64,000 bases of DNA from Boswellia sacra (GCA_013180625.2 SNVD02004551.1:62001-126000); one strand, 5' to 3'; counted from the first letter of the stretch, positions 22,940-33,887 are shown. The notes: generated by a model not told the origin, from the sequence alone. Numbers and translations are program-made.

Positions 22940-24258
22940 GCGATATTACTAGATAAATTGTTTCTAGGAAGCCGCAACAGTTGGAGGTTTTGGAGCTTTG
23001 CAAAGGAAGCTGGAATGACGCCCACAAAAAAGTTTTCACCCATGTTAAAAACATTTAAACCAACCAAGTTCCCCATATCTTCAGGAATACTTCCTGAAAT
23101 CTAATTCCCAAACATTCGAAACTGCCTAAGCTAGGTTGAAAAATTGGCTACAGATTGTGGCAGCTTCCCACTGAATTTATTTTGGTTCATACCCAAAAAT
23201 TCCAAATGGCTGCAGTTGGTTAAAGAAGAGAGAAAATTGAGGTCACCAAATCTCCCACTTCCAAGATTGTTTTCTGCAATAGATAAAAACTCAAGATTCT
23301 TAAGCTTTCCCAAAGTATTGGGAACCAAGCCTTCGAAATTATTCAAGCCCAAGTCAATTTGTTGCAAACTAGAAATATTGGAGATCAAAGTCAGAATGTT
23401 TCCAATAAAATCATTATCTCCAAAAAGAAGAGACTCAAGATTTGGAAAAGCTAAGTGTATATTGGGCGAAAGGGTCCCTGAGAATGTGTTGGAAGTCAAT
23501 ACAAGGTAAACCAAAGATGAAAGATTGTAAAGTGGAGTAATCATGCCAGACAAATTATTCGGCCCAAAATGAAGCCATTTCAAGTTTGACATCGCACTCA
23601 TAACATGCGGAATACTTCCATGCAAATGATTAAACGCAAGTGACAAGTATGACAGGGATGATAGGTTTCCTAAAGAAGGTGGAATTCCCCCAGTTAGTTT
23701 GTTGGCTCTGAGGAATAATGTATTTAGCTGTAAGAAATTTCCTAACTAGAAAGGGATTTCCCTAGTAAGGTTATTTTTACTTAAAACTAGAAATTGAAGA
23801 TTTAAGCAATTGGTGATCTTTAGAGGGTTTTGGCCTTGAAGATTATTACATGCTAGATTAAGTGATTGAAGTCGCCTTAAACTGCCAAATTCACTTGGTA
23901 TAATGCCATGCAAATTATTTTGAGAGAGCGAAATTTCCTTAAGGAAAGTTAAATTACCTATTGATGAAGATATAGAACCGGCCAAGTTCTGACTGGTTAT
24001 TTTGAGAGCAATCACCCTCTGATGTCGCTTACTACATGTAACACCTTGCCACTCACAAAAGTGAAGAGTATCATTCCAAGAACCCTAAGCTTCTGGAACA
24101 CCGACAGTAAGTTGATGCTTCAAAGCAAGCAAAGCTAGTTTGTCGGTTTCATTCCCTTAGGTTAAAGCCATCGTTGAGGGTATGATAACAATAAGCAGGA
24201 AGTTGATTTGCAGGTGCGAAATATTCTTCAAATTTTGGGATGTTATAATTTTATCCAT

Positions 24259-25815
24259 TATTTTGTGGTATAATGGATGGACAAAGAATCCGAGGATAGT
24301 GCATATAAATTAATCTCGTCCAACTTCAACTTATAGTGGACACGATCTAGTGTGAAAACAAGATATTAAAATAATATAATATTAAGGCAATATGTCAAGA
24401 GTGTCGTACAGCAAATGGGTTTAAAAATTAGTTAAATATTTAGTTACCAATTCGTAGGTAAGGGGCTTAACATAAGAGATATAAAAGCTCTTTTCTAAAC
24501 TTTTAATCCAAAGTCACGGTATTTCTAGATAACCACCATGAAATTAAACAGTGCCCTTGATCAATGTATGTAATCTATTCGACGTTTGCTTTTTACTCTT
24601 AATATAATAGTAGGGCAATATCTTGAGTGCCCCAAGATAAACGGCTTGGAAAGTGACTTAAAGTCATTACTTATTCGTAAGGTAAGGGTTCTAAATTTTA
24701 GAATCCAAAGTTACAAATTTTCTATTCTGCGGGCTAGCTTGACATACCAAACTAATAAATAAACCTTTTCCAAATTTCTTGTCTTCAAGTATTAATTTTC
24801 TAGGCTTCATTAACATATAAATAATACAATAATATGATAAATAGGAAATCAATATGATTGTAAAAGGACTTCCATAAGTCTCTAGACTCCACAAAGCGGT
24901 AAGTTTTCTTTAAAATGAATTGGACCTTTACTTCGTCAGGATAGATGGGATAATGTCAAGGGTGGACCAGAATTTTTTGTTTTAGGGTTGGCAAATTAAA
25001 CTTTTTCATTTTACAAAATACTTATGTTCACACACACACATACACAGACACACACACATTTATAGAATTTTTTGTTACTGGAATTTCTGTATGTTACAAC
25101 CTATAAAAGAGAATGAGTATAATTTATCAAAATTATATTTTATACAAAACTATAAAAGAAACATAATTATCCTCATAGCACTTTCTAGTCTTTCTAGTTC
25201 TTTAATTATTAATTTTTTTCTTTTTCTTAATATCAGTCATTATGTCAATAAAATTTTGATTAATTCTGGGACAAAAGCAAGTATTAACTAAAAATTTGGT
25301 TATCTTTAATATGTCTTAGTTTATGAAAGTTATTTGCTTAGTTTATATTTATTTATTCCTTATATGTTTAGCAATCGTTTAGTACAAATATGTTTGCTAC
25401 TCCATAAGGTTTTTTTAATGATTATTAATAAATTTTAAAAAATTCATTCAAGAATGCTTTTATTTGTCATGAATTCAATTGCATTCAAGAAGCTAGTAAA
25501 GAGAAATCCAGATAAATTTTTTTTTTTGACAACCTAGAAGTCCATCACCCTTGCATTACTCATTGAGTTCTTAGACAAGGGGCTACGTCCATACCCTGCA
25601 AGTTTGGTAGCTAAAAAAAAAAAAAAAAGAAAAAAGAAAAAGTGAGACAAATACATGTCTTAAATGGGTGAACCCAAAGAGATTAGAACCAAAATCTTAT
25701 GAAACAAATCAAATCAAATTCCAAAACTAAAATTTCTTCATTCAAAAAATTTGAATAAATAAAATTTATTTCAAATTTAGACTTAGACATGCATGAAAAC
25801 AAAGATCCTCTGACA

Positions 25816-25848
<33 letters not shown>

Positions 25849-25990
25849 TACGTACACAAATTTTCTCTAATCCATTCGGACTCCCGTACTATTATTAAAT
25901 CTAAACCAAATTTTTTTCAGTCTTTGTATGCATCCAAGTGCTGATAGCGAATAAATGGATTAAAAAGTTAATTAAAACCATTGCCTTGTG
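24259..25990. other. Intergenic AT-rich spacer with a diverged tandem repeat
   Basis: No gene is seen. 24375-24530 and 24600-24720 are related imperfect copies sharing GGCAATAT.T..GAGTG, ATTCGTA.GGTAAGG and TT.AATCCAAAGT. A short (CA)n tract lies at 25030-25060 and a (TA)n-(CA)n tract at 25818-25858. The remainder gives no recognisable feature. Confidence 0.5.
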
Positions 25991-25995
25991 CTGAT
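25991..25995. repeat. Target-site duplication CTGAT (left copy)
   Basis: CTGAT here and at 36044-36048 flank the old Copia element exactly. Confidence 0.8.
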
Positions 25996-26195
25996 TAATA
26001 AACCTTGATCATTGGCTCATATTTAGCACATAATCCTTGCAATTATACTCTGTAAATAGCTATAGTTACTTTGTTTTTCTTCATTCGATTTTACTGTCCT
26101 TAATTATAGGACTTGACTTTAGCTTCTAACATGTATATAATCATCTTGTAATAGACAGTGAAATAAATTGAGCACCAATCTTTGACTATTCTCTA
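25996..26195 (+). repeat. 5' LTR of the old Copia element
   Basis: 200 bp, starting TAATAAACCTTGATC and ending TGACTATTCTCTA directly before the primer site. It contains GTATATAATC as a possible TATA box. Confidence 0.85.
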
Positions 26196-26208
26196 TGGTA
26201 TCAGAGCC
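26196..26208 (+). other. tRNA-iMet primer binding site of the old Copia element
   Basis: TGGTATCAGAGCC, a full match to the 3' end of plant initiator tRNA-Met, directly after the 5' LTR. Confidence 0.85.
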
Positions 26209-27012
26209 ATCTTCTAAAAGCAAAAGCAAGAAACCCAGCTTATCTTTGTCTTCTATCTTCCTTGTCTTTTCTTATCTATCTAAAATATGTATGAAAATTC
26301 TTCAAACACATCTTCTCCAAATCCATCCACTAAGAACCAAGCCATCATCATAGTTGGTACCAACTTTGTCTATTCTATTGTTTATCTAAATGCTTTTACG
26401 CAAATACTTTTCAAACTCTCCAGAGATGGAAACTATGTTATTTGGGGATCTCTCTTCACTAATCTTCTTTTCAGATATGATCCACTGGGCTATCCTGATG
26501 GGACCACACCTTGACCACTAGAAAAAATACAAACACCAAACTCTACTGAGATCATTTCTAATCTTGATTATCATTTTTGGCATCAAGATCGTTTGATCCT
26601 GCATGCAATTAGGTCATCTATTACTAGTCAAGTGGCCCCTTCAATTTCTCGATTCAAAACTTCTATTGAAGCATAGGAGACATTAGAGAACTCTCATGCT
26701 AACAAATCTCGCTCTCGTAAGTTAAACGTCCTTCTTGATACCATAATGAATTTAAATAAGGGGGACAAATCTGTTGGTTAATATCTTCAGTCTCTCAAAA
26801 GTGTTATTGATGATCTTGCCTTAGTTGGTCACGAAATGAGTGATGAAGAAATTGTACACCATACACTCAATGGTCTGGGGGTTGAATTCAAAGAGTTGAG
26901 TGTAGCCATCCGTCTACATGAAACACCAATATCCTTTGAGGAGCTAACTGAAGAATTTATCTATCATGAAAGTTTCTTGAACCGAGAAGAAGTCAGAAAG
27001 GGAAACACCACC

Positions 27013-27017
27013 AATAC
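27013..27017. repeat. Target-site duplication AATAC (left copy)
   Basis: AATAC at 27013-27017 and 30132-30136 flank the Gag-only element exactly. Confidence 0.9.
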
Positions 27018-27416
27018 TGTTGGGATGCAATGCAAACTCAGAACAGAGATTTGGGAGAAAATCTACTTGTATTCACAAAGAAAATTGATATACAAGAATT
27101 ATACAAAAACTCCCCTAAATTTTCTTGAGCTCTCCTGGCTCTCTCCCTTAATCCTAAACTCTCTGGTTTAGACTCTGGACTCTCTCTGGAATCTCTCTGA
27201 TGCTTATACAAGGCAGAATTCGTCCCATATTTATAGGGAAATTCTGCATACAAATTCAAATCAAATTTGGCCACTTCCTTTGACTTTCAAAATGGGAGGT
27301 GCCTAACTAATTTGACTAACAATGCATTCACATGGGAGGGATTCTGGAAGCTATGCATGTCATGCATGAGTTCAGCAGAATTCTAGAACTCATGCATGTC
27401 ATGCATGAACTCATCA
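27018..27416 (-). repeat. 3' LTR of the Gag-only element
   Basis: 399 bp, read as TGATGAG...CCCAACA on the minus strand. It contains TATA box CCTATAAATATGG (about 27226-27238) and CATGCATG repeats at 27352-27409. Confidence 0.9.
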
Positions 27417-27462
27417 ATTCTCCCCCTCCATCCCATGTGAAAGGGAGTAACAACAAAAGTAA

Positions 27463-28971
27463 TTAGACAGCTTCTAATCCAACTATGTCTCTGCATAGTT
27501 CTAGCTTGTCTCTGGCTCCCCCTTCATTAGTAAGCAGTGCATATTTTGATTCCGGATATTTCCTCGACGGAATCCTACCTCGCTCAGATCGTTTTGGCTG
27601 AGGTTCTTCGTATCCAAGAGGTACAACAACTTCTACAGATGATTGTGGCTCCCCCTGGCTCAACAATCTCTTCGTTTTCCTTCTCTTGATCTGCTTTCGA
27701 AACTTTTTCTGGTTCCTTTGAAGCTCAACCTGGCTCTTTCTATCTATCTTTACATGAGTCCTGTAAAGATTGTCACATAGTTTACCTCGAGCAACCACCA
27801 TGACCCCTTTTAACATCTTCCATGTACCATTAGTGAAGCAGCTCTCATAACCTTGCTGATCAAAGGCTTTTATCGAGAGCAAGTTGAGTCGAAGATCTGG
27901 CACATGACGAACGTCCTTCAAAGTTATTTTGCATCCGACGTTCGTTTGGAATTGAATATCACCAATTCCCATGATTTTGGCGGTGCTGTTGTTACCCATC
28001 TTCACTATCCCAAAGTCTCCTGCTTTGTACGTGGTGAAGATTTCTCTGCAAGGAGTGACGTGGCAGGAAGCTGCTGTGTCAATTACCCATTCTACTCCTT
28101 TGTCTGCTGTGTGGAGGCATGTCTCTTCTGCACAAATGGTCACATCCTCTATAAATGTGACTCGTGGCTCTTCGCTGCTTTGTGCTTGTGAACTCTCCTG
28201 GTTCTGCTTCTGTAGACTGCGACAATTTCTCTTCATATGACCCTCTTTGCCACAGTGATAGCATTTGTAGGTGGGTCTCCGCCCATCTGTTGACCTGCCC
28301 CTTGATCTGCCTCTGCTTTTGCTTCTACCTCTTCTCCAGTCTTCACCTCGAGACTGTCTTCCTCGATTCTCTGTGATGTAGGCTTCATCTTGACTGGCGC
28401 CTGCATCTTTTCTTCTTGCCTCCTCATTCATCAAGGCATCCTTAACCATTGACAAGGTAAGTTTGCCTCCGGGTGCTGAATTACTGATGGACACCACTAA
28501 CGTCTCCCAAGAGTCTGGAAGGGAACTGAGAAGTAGAAGTGCTTGTTCCTCGTCTCCAAGCTGTAACTTGACTGCTGTCAACTGATTCACCAAGTTCTGG
28601 AACTCACTTGTATGTTCTGCTACAGGAGTTCCGCTCCGCAACTTCAAGTTCACAAGCCGTCTCATCAGGATGGCTTTGTTTCGTGCTGACTTGGCTTGAT
28701 ACATACTCTCTAATTTTTTCCATAGAGTATATGCATCTGTTTCTTTGGCTACATGGTGGAAGACACTATGATCGATCCATTGTCTGATCTGACCGATGCA
28801 TTTTCTATTAATTTTCTTCCACTCTGCCTCTTTTTCTGTCTCAGGTCTCTGCCCTTCAAATTCTATAGGGTCATATAGATCCTTACAACTAAGGAGATCC
28901 TCCATCCTGGGTCTCCATAGTGTGTAATTTGTAGCAGTCAATTTTATCATGGCTCCGGATGATTCTTCCAT
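27463..28971 (-). CDS. Gag-protease polyprotein of the Gag-only element (502 residues, intact)
   Basis: Minus strand, start ATG at 28971, no internal stop. Residues 1-230 form a Copia Gag (MEESSGAMIKLTATNYTLWR; ARNKAILMRRLVNLKLRSG, UBN2 type). Next come a basic Arg/Ser/Gly-rich stretch (about 205-235), the CCHC knuckle CYHCGKEGHMKRNC (about 237-250) and an aspartic protease-like part (WVIDTAASCHVTPCR, about 295-310; VRHVPDLRLNLLS). At about residue 405 the sequence leaves the GAG-pre-integrase region and continues with RSERGRIPSRKYPESKYALL, normally the linker between integrase and reverse transcriptase. Gag packages the element's RNA into cytoplasmic particles; the protease would cleave it. 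The deletion kept the frame open. Confidence 0.9.
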   Translation of the reverse strand: MEESSGAMIKLTATNYTLWRPRMEDLLSCKDLYDPIEFEGQRPETEKEAEWKKINRKCIGQIRQWIDHSVFHHVAKETDAYTLWKKLESMYQAKSARNKAILMRRLVNLKLRSGTPVAEHTSEFQNLVNQLTAVKLQLGDEEQALLLLSSLPDSWETLVVSISNSAPGGKLTLSMVKDALMNEEARRKDAGASQDEAYITENRGRQSRGEDWRRGRSKSRGRSRGRSTDGRRPTYKCYHCGKEGHMKRNCRSLQKQNQESSQAQSSEEPRVTFIEDVTICAEETCLHTADKGVEWVIDTAASCHVTPCREIFTTYKAGDFGIVKMGNNSTAKIMGIGDIQFQTNVGCKITLKDVRHVPDLRLNLLSIKAFDQQGYESCFTNGTWKMLKGVMVVARGKLCDNLYRTHVKIDRKSQVELQRNQKKFRKQIKRRKTKRLLSQGEPQSSVEVVVPLGYEEPQPKRSERGRIPSRKYPESKYALLTNEGGARDKLELCRDIVGLEAV

Positions 28972-29084
28972 TTTAGAATAATTAATTCACCAAAATAGAA
29001 ATTGAATTTCATAAATCCGAGCCCACCGTTACGTCTGGAACGGTAAAATTAGGTGGAATAGCCTCTTCCGGGGCTCAAAAATTC

Positions 29085-29275
29085 TTTTTATACAATAAAT
29101 ACTAAGCTTGGAAACTTTAAGGACTAAACTGAAATTCTTAAGGGCTAAACTGAAATTTCAGAAACTAAAAGGGGGCACGATGTCATTCACCATAAATACA
29201 CGGGCCAAACTGATATTTCCTAGGGACTGAAATGTAAATTTCAGAAACTAAAAGGGGGCACAATGTTATTCACCA
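29085..29275. repeat. Tandem duplication in the leader of the Gag-only element
   Basis: Two copies share AATTTCAGAAACTAAAAGGG, GGCAC.ATGT.ATTCACCA and ACTGA.ATTTC; the second begins about 90 bases after the first. They lie between the gag start and the ACGT-motif array. Confidence 0.7.
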
Positions 29276-29290
29276 GTTTTCCAACCATTT

Positions 29291-29447
29291 GCTGACGTGG
29301 CAGATGGGGTCCACAGTGCTGACGTGGCTCTGATGTTTCGACACGTGGCAGGTGACGTGTCACGCTGACGTGGCGATATACTGACGTGTCCTGATGACGT
29401 GGCAAAAAGGTCGCTGACGTGGCTGATGACGCGGCGCTGACGTGGTC
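29291..29447. promoter_or_regulatory. Array of ten TGACGTGGC-type (bZIP/ABRE-like) motifs in the element leader
   Basis: Five exact copies of TGACGTGGC occur (at 29293, 29319, 29365, 29394 and 29414), with variants ACACGTGGC, TGACGTGTC (twice), TGACGCGGC and TGACGTGGT between them. Most units are 15-25 bases apart. TGACG is the core bound by TGA bZIP factors and ACGTGGC the core of ABA-response elements (established). The array is in the transcribed leader, between the primer site (29718) and the gag start (28971), not upstream of the TATA box. Any regulatory role is inference. Confidence 0.7.
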
Positions 29448-29717
29448 GTCTTCTTCCTTGAGACGCGCGTGCAGCGCGTGGGGCGAGTGACGCCCACTCG
29501 CAGACCAGGTCGGTGGCGCGTGCGGCGCGTGCGGCCTCTCTGGACGTCGGATCGGTCGCCGGAAAATTGCAGAATGATCAGGACGACGTCACGAACACAC
29601 TGGACACTTCAAATTCGAAATTCGATGACTTTCCGAAAAATCGAAATTTTCCAGAAACAGGGGACAAATTTTCTCTGAATTTTTCCTTTCTGTTCTGACG
29701 TTCCAGGAGCTCAACGA

Positions 29718-29730
29718 GGCTCTGATAACA
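29718..29730 (-). other. Primer binding site of the Gag-only element
   Basis: On the minus strand it reads TGTTATCAGAGCC, 12 of 13 bases like the initiator tRNA-Met complement TGGTATCAGAGCC, and lies two bases from the 5' LTR. Confidence 0.8.
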
Positions 29731-29732
29731 CT

Positions 29733-30131
29733 TGTTGGGATGCAATGCAAACTCAGAACAGAGATTTGGGAGAAAATCTACTTGTATTCACAAAGAAAAT
29801 TGATATACAAGAATTATACAAAAACTCCCCTAAATTTTCTTGAGCTCTCCTGGCTCTCTCCCTTAATCCTAAACTCTCTGGTTTAGACTCTGGACTCTCT
29901 CTGGAATCTCTCTGATGCTTATACAAGGCAGAATTCGTCCCATATTTATAGGGAAATTCTGCATACAAATTCAAATCAAATTTGGCCACTTCCTTTGACT
30001 TTCAAAATTGGAGGTGCCTAACTAATTTGACTAACAATGCATTCACATGGGAGGGATTCTGGAAGCCATGCATGTCATGCATGAGCTCAGCAGAATTCTA
30101 GAACTCATGCATGTCATGCATGAGCTCATCA
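29733..30131 (-). repeat. 5' LTR of the Gag-only element
   Basis: 399 bp. On the minus strand it begins TGATGAGCTCATGCATGACA and ends CATCCCAACA. TATA box CCTATAAATATG is at about 29941-29953. It differs from the 3' LTR at four positions. Confidence 0.9.
30067..30122. promoter_or_regulatory. Four CATGCATG (RY) repeats in the 5' LTR
   Basis: CATGCATG occurs at 30067, 30076, 30106 and 30115, arranged as two CATGCATGTCATGCATGAG blocks 39 bases apart. It lies about 115 bases upstream (minus-strand sense) of the TATA box, in the U3 promoter region. RY motifs are bound by B3 factors of the ABI3/FUS3/LEC2 group in seeds (established). The left LTR has the same layout with one copy mutated. Confidence 0.75.
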
Positions 30132-31691
30132 AATACGGCTTAGTTCAATCAAAAGGTTAGTCATAATTAGAGCAAAGAAGGACAAGGACATCAATTTGGC
30201 AACAAGGGACTTAATTCAAATTATGGGAATGGTGGCTATCAACGAAATCATTTTTCTCAAAGAAATATGATGTTTAATCAAAGCCAACAAGGCAATAGTT
30301 TTCACCAAGGCAATTCTCAATAAGGCCATAATTTTTCCTATCCAAATTCCAATTCTGGAAATTTTAATAATGGCATCATCCAGCAGCAAAATTGGCATCC
30401 CAATAATCTGAGAAAAAATTTGATATGTTCCTATTGTAACAAGCCTGGACATATTGCCTAAAATTGTCGATCTCACCCTCCGCAGCCAAATTGGGCAAAA
30501 GGAAATTTCATGACCAGTGAGCCACAACAAAATAACAATTGGGTGGTTGATTCTAGTGCATCTCACCATATAACATCTGATCTGCTAAATCTTTCTGTTC
30601 ACTTTGAATGTGGTGGTAATGAAGATATATTGATCACAGATGGCAATAGTATTCCTATATCTCACATTGGTTCCACTTCACTTTGTTCACCTATAACCCA
30701 TTTTAAACTTGATAATGTTTTATGTGCTCCTCTAATCAAGAAAAATTTGTTGTCTGTATCTCAGTTTTGTATACAAAATAATATTTCAATTGAGTTCTTT
30801 CCTAACTCGTTTCTTCTGAAGGATCTAAGCACAGCGGCACCCTTGGTACGAGGCCAGAGTAATGGAAATATTTATGAGTACCCATCAGCAAATTTCATCT
30901 CTTCTCTAGTTGCTTTAGTTGATAATGCAATTTCCTTTGAGTCATGGCATCGTCGCCTCGTATAATCCTTCAAGTTTTATTCAAAAAATGTTAGTCACTA
31001 ACCAACATCTCCTTGTTTCATCTAGTGTTTCTATGAATCATTGTGACTCATGCCTTTGTAATAAGAGTCATAAACTCTCCTTTGGAATATCTTCAATTCC
31101 ATGTAGTCAACTTCTCGAAGTTATTTACACTGATGTTTGAGGACCTAGTTCAATTCCATCTTTTGATTATTTTTGTTACTTTGTTATTTCTATGGATTAT
31201 TTTTTCAAATACACATGGTTTTATCCGCTTAAATACAAATCCGAGGTTCCTACAGTTTTTAAACGTTACAAAAAAATTGTTGAAAACTATTTTGGTGCAA
31301 CCATAAAAACCATTTATTCGGATGGCGGTAGTGAATATCAAAGCTTAGGACATCTTCTCTCTAAATTTGGTATTCAACACCTAACATCCCCACTATACAC
31401 TCCTGAGCATGTCATCACTGTCGAAAGAAAACATCGCCATATCCGTGAAACCAGTCTCACTTTGCCTCATCAAGCCTCATTACCACTTTGTTTTTGGTTT
31501 GAAGCTTTTGACACTACTGTGTATTTAATTAACTATATGTCAACACAAGTTCTAAAGTTCTTGTCCCTGTTTGAAAAAATAGTTCACAAATCACTAAATT
31601 TTCTTAAATTAAGAATTTTTTGCTGTTTGTGCTATCCATGACTCAAACCATATACTTCTAATAAATGAGAACCTCGCTCTGGGCCATGTGT

Positions 31692-31699
31692 ATTCCTTG
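31692..31699. repeat. 8-bp target-site duplication ATTCCTTG (left copy)
   Basis: Repeated exactly at 32360-32367. Confidence 0.9.
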
Positions 31700-32359
31700 T
31701 AGGGGTGGCAATTTTCGACATGACACGCGAACATGACTTGACACGACACGAGTTTAAGTGGGTTTGGGTTTTGGCATATTCGTGTTCGTGTCGTGTTTGT
31801 GTTAAAGATGTCAACCCGTTTAATAATCGTGTTGTATTCGGGTTGAGAGTCTTCAACACGCGAACACGATTATGGATACGATTATGACATGAGTAACACG
31901 AATAGCATGAATACATATTGTACACGATTGACACGATAACACAATTAACACGAATATTGATACGTTTACAAAAAAAAATATTATATTTAAAAATGCTAAA
32001 CTTAATATTGTTGTTTTGGATATTCTAATCCCTACATGTATCCAATTTTTAAAATAAAAATAGAATTTTAAAAATCTAATAAATTTTAAAATTTAGGATA
32101 TTTTTGTCATTTAACAAAAGTTGGAAGCCTAATTCTGTTACGTGTCATAATCGTGTTAACGGGTCATAATCGTGTCAATCGGGTTAATAATTGTGTTAGC
32201 GTGTCGTGTCGTGTTACCCGTTTAATAATCGTGTCATATTCGTGTTGAGTCATAGTGACACGAATAATAAACTGGTCGTGTTCGTGTTGGGTCAATATTC
32301 ATCGTGTTACAGCTCGACATGACACAAACATGACCCGCGAACAAGAATTGCCAGCCCTA
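31700..32359. mobile_element. hAT-type MITE (660 bp) inserted in the Copia integrase
   Basis: The ends TAGGGGTGGCAATT and AATTGCCAGCCCTA are inverted repeats (13 of 14). A perfect 8-bp duplication ATTCCTTG flanks it, the hAT signature. Both ends carry dense subterminal copies of CGTGT / ACACG motifs (GTGTCGTGTTT, AACACGAATA, TCGTGTTAACGG), while the middle is AT-rich. No transposase is encoded, so movement would depend on a related autonomous hAT element. Confidence 0.92.
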
Positions 32360-33882
32360 ATTCCTTGGTTCTTCTCTTCAACATAATTCATATCATTGTT
32401 TTGATCCACAATCCTACAAAATCTTTATATCATGGCATATGGTTTTAGTGGAATCATGCTTTCCATTTACAAAAATCTCCTTGATTGATACTTGAATTAA
32501 CTCTCATTTAACTTCAATGTGGTTAAAACCAACTTCCTTTTATCAATTATTTTCTTCTGCAAATTCAAATTCAACTTGTTCTTTACCTTCCAATAATGAG
32601 TCCACTTACCAATTATGTCTAGCAAATCTTCCAACTCATGTGATTGTTCCAATTGAAAAGATTTCAAAACAACTATCACATCTTACTAATTCTGAAATTT
32701 CTTCCCTTCCAAATCAACAAAAAATTCCTTAACAGATTTTCCTCATTCCTTAAACTCTCCAACTGGTAGCAACTCACAAATAATGCTGTTAAAATCATCT
32801 TCAGCTTCACAAACTGCTATGATGCAAACCTCTTCATAGGTATGTTCTTTTTCACTCTCATGCAAAACTCTTCACAAGTACGTTCTTTTTCAATTTCTTC
32901 AGCTTCTCATATGTCCACATCATCTAAATCTGCCCTTCCTATTTCCTTTCCATCCGAAATTGTTATCAATCCAAAAATAATATATTCAAGCCAAAAAAAA
33001 AAATTTATTTACATACCCTTCTTCATGCCAACTCTATTAACGTTGAACCTACCAATCTCTCCACCGCTAAAAAATCACCTCATTGGTGCCAAGCCATGAG
33101 TGAATAATATGATGTTCTTATTCATAATTCTATATTGTCTCTTGCACCTTCTCATCCTAGTCAAAATAGTATTGGCTGTTAGCGGGTGTGTCAAATTAAA
33201 CGTAATCCAAATGGAATCATTGAAAGATATAAGGCATGTTTGGTTGTTAAAGGCTTTCATCAAAGGCCAGAAGTTGATTTCATAGACACTTTCAGTTCAA
33301 TTGTAAAATCAGCAACAGTTAGTTCTCACCCTTATTGTAACTCATGGATAGTCGCTTCGACGATTAGACATTAACAATGCTTTTTTGCAAGGTACCTTAT
33401 CTGACAATGTTTTCATGCAGCAACCTCCTGGATTCGTAAATTCTGAATTTTTTTATTATGTTTCCAAGTTGGACAAAGCCCTTTACGGTCTTTGCCAGGC
33501 ATATCAAGCCTTGTACACTAAGTTACAACAATTTTTGCTCTATTGTGGCTTTGTAAATTCCAAGCTTGATAATTCTCCATTTATCTACCACTATGATGAT
33601 TATATTCTTTACCTCCTGATGTATGTTAACGATATTATTCTAATTAACTAGAAAATTGGCTTCATTTGTGTACCAATTTATTAAAAAATTCTTAAATAGT
33701 TTTGCTTAAAGGATTTGGGCTCCCTCAACTATTTTTTAGGTTTTGAAGCCATTACTACCTCAACAGGTCTTTATCTATCACAGCAAAAATACATTCATGA
33801 TATTCTATCCAAGACTAAGACTCTTGATGCAAAAGAGTTCATTCTCCAATGTGCTCTTCCGATTCACTTGGTATTCATGATG

Positions 33883-33887
33883 GTAGT
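33883..33887. repeat. Target-site duplication GTAGT (left copy)
   Basis: Repeated exactly at 35145-35149. Confidence 0.85.

Larger units (their letters stand above)
20353..22940 (+). mobile_element. Non-autonomous Copia-like LTR element inserted in RLK A
   Basis: Two direct repeats (20353-20715 and 22579-22939, about 362 bp each, TGTTGG...CCA/ACA) enclose 1.86 kb. A primer-like TGGTACCATAGC at 20719-20730 matches initiator tRNA-Met at 10 of 12 positions, and a purine tract AGGGGCGG lies just before the right LTR. Inside are a Copia Gag start (20930-21300) and an unknown K/E-rich ORF, with no protease, reverse transcriptase or integrase. It splits an LRR: removing it joins NNLSSNI to LSVIGNLSRL in frame. 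The flanks GGATA / CGATA look like a target duplication with one change. It would need enzymes supplied by another element. Confidence 0.85.
18405..24258 (-). pseudogene. LRR receptor-like kinase (class XII, At3g47570/EFR-type) pseudogene A
   Basis: Minus strand, from the ATG at 24258 to a TGA at 18405. Order: signal peptide (INFLLIVIIPSTMA), a stop, LRR N-terminal cap (DKLALLALKHQL; WQGVTCSKRHQRV), about 20 LRRs (24015-22960 and 20340-19905), juxtamembrane/TM at about 19740-19620, and a kinase. The kinase keeps IIHYDLKPTNILLDDEM and VGDFGLAK, a non-RD type as in pattern-recognition receptors. A single intron follows GTIGYVAPG and the frame ends LHATKVRFLQARM. It carries premature stops (for example GVPEA*GSW at about 24092), frameshifts (about 19190) and an LTR element at 20353-22940. 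Copy B is at 61557-64000. It is a dead plasma-membrane receptor gene. Confidence 0.9.
27018..30131 (-). mobile_element. Young Gag-only Copia-derived LTR element (TR-GAG-like)
   Basis: A 3114-bp minus-strand element. Its 399-bp LTRs differ at only four positions. It has an iMet-type primer site, a purine tract (GGAGGGGGAGAAT on the minus strand, next to 27417) and a perfect AATAC duplication. Its single long ORF encodes Gag and protease and then jumps to the linker that normally precedes reverse transcriptase; integrase, reverse transcriptase and RNase H are gone. This is the layout of the TR-GAG class, non-autonomous elements that keep Gag. It is the youngest insertion here, with an open ORF and promoter, so it might still move using enzymes of an autonomous relative. 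Confidence 0.92.
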
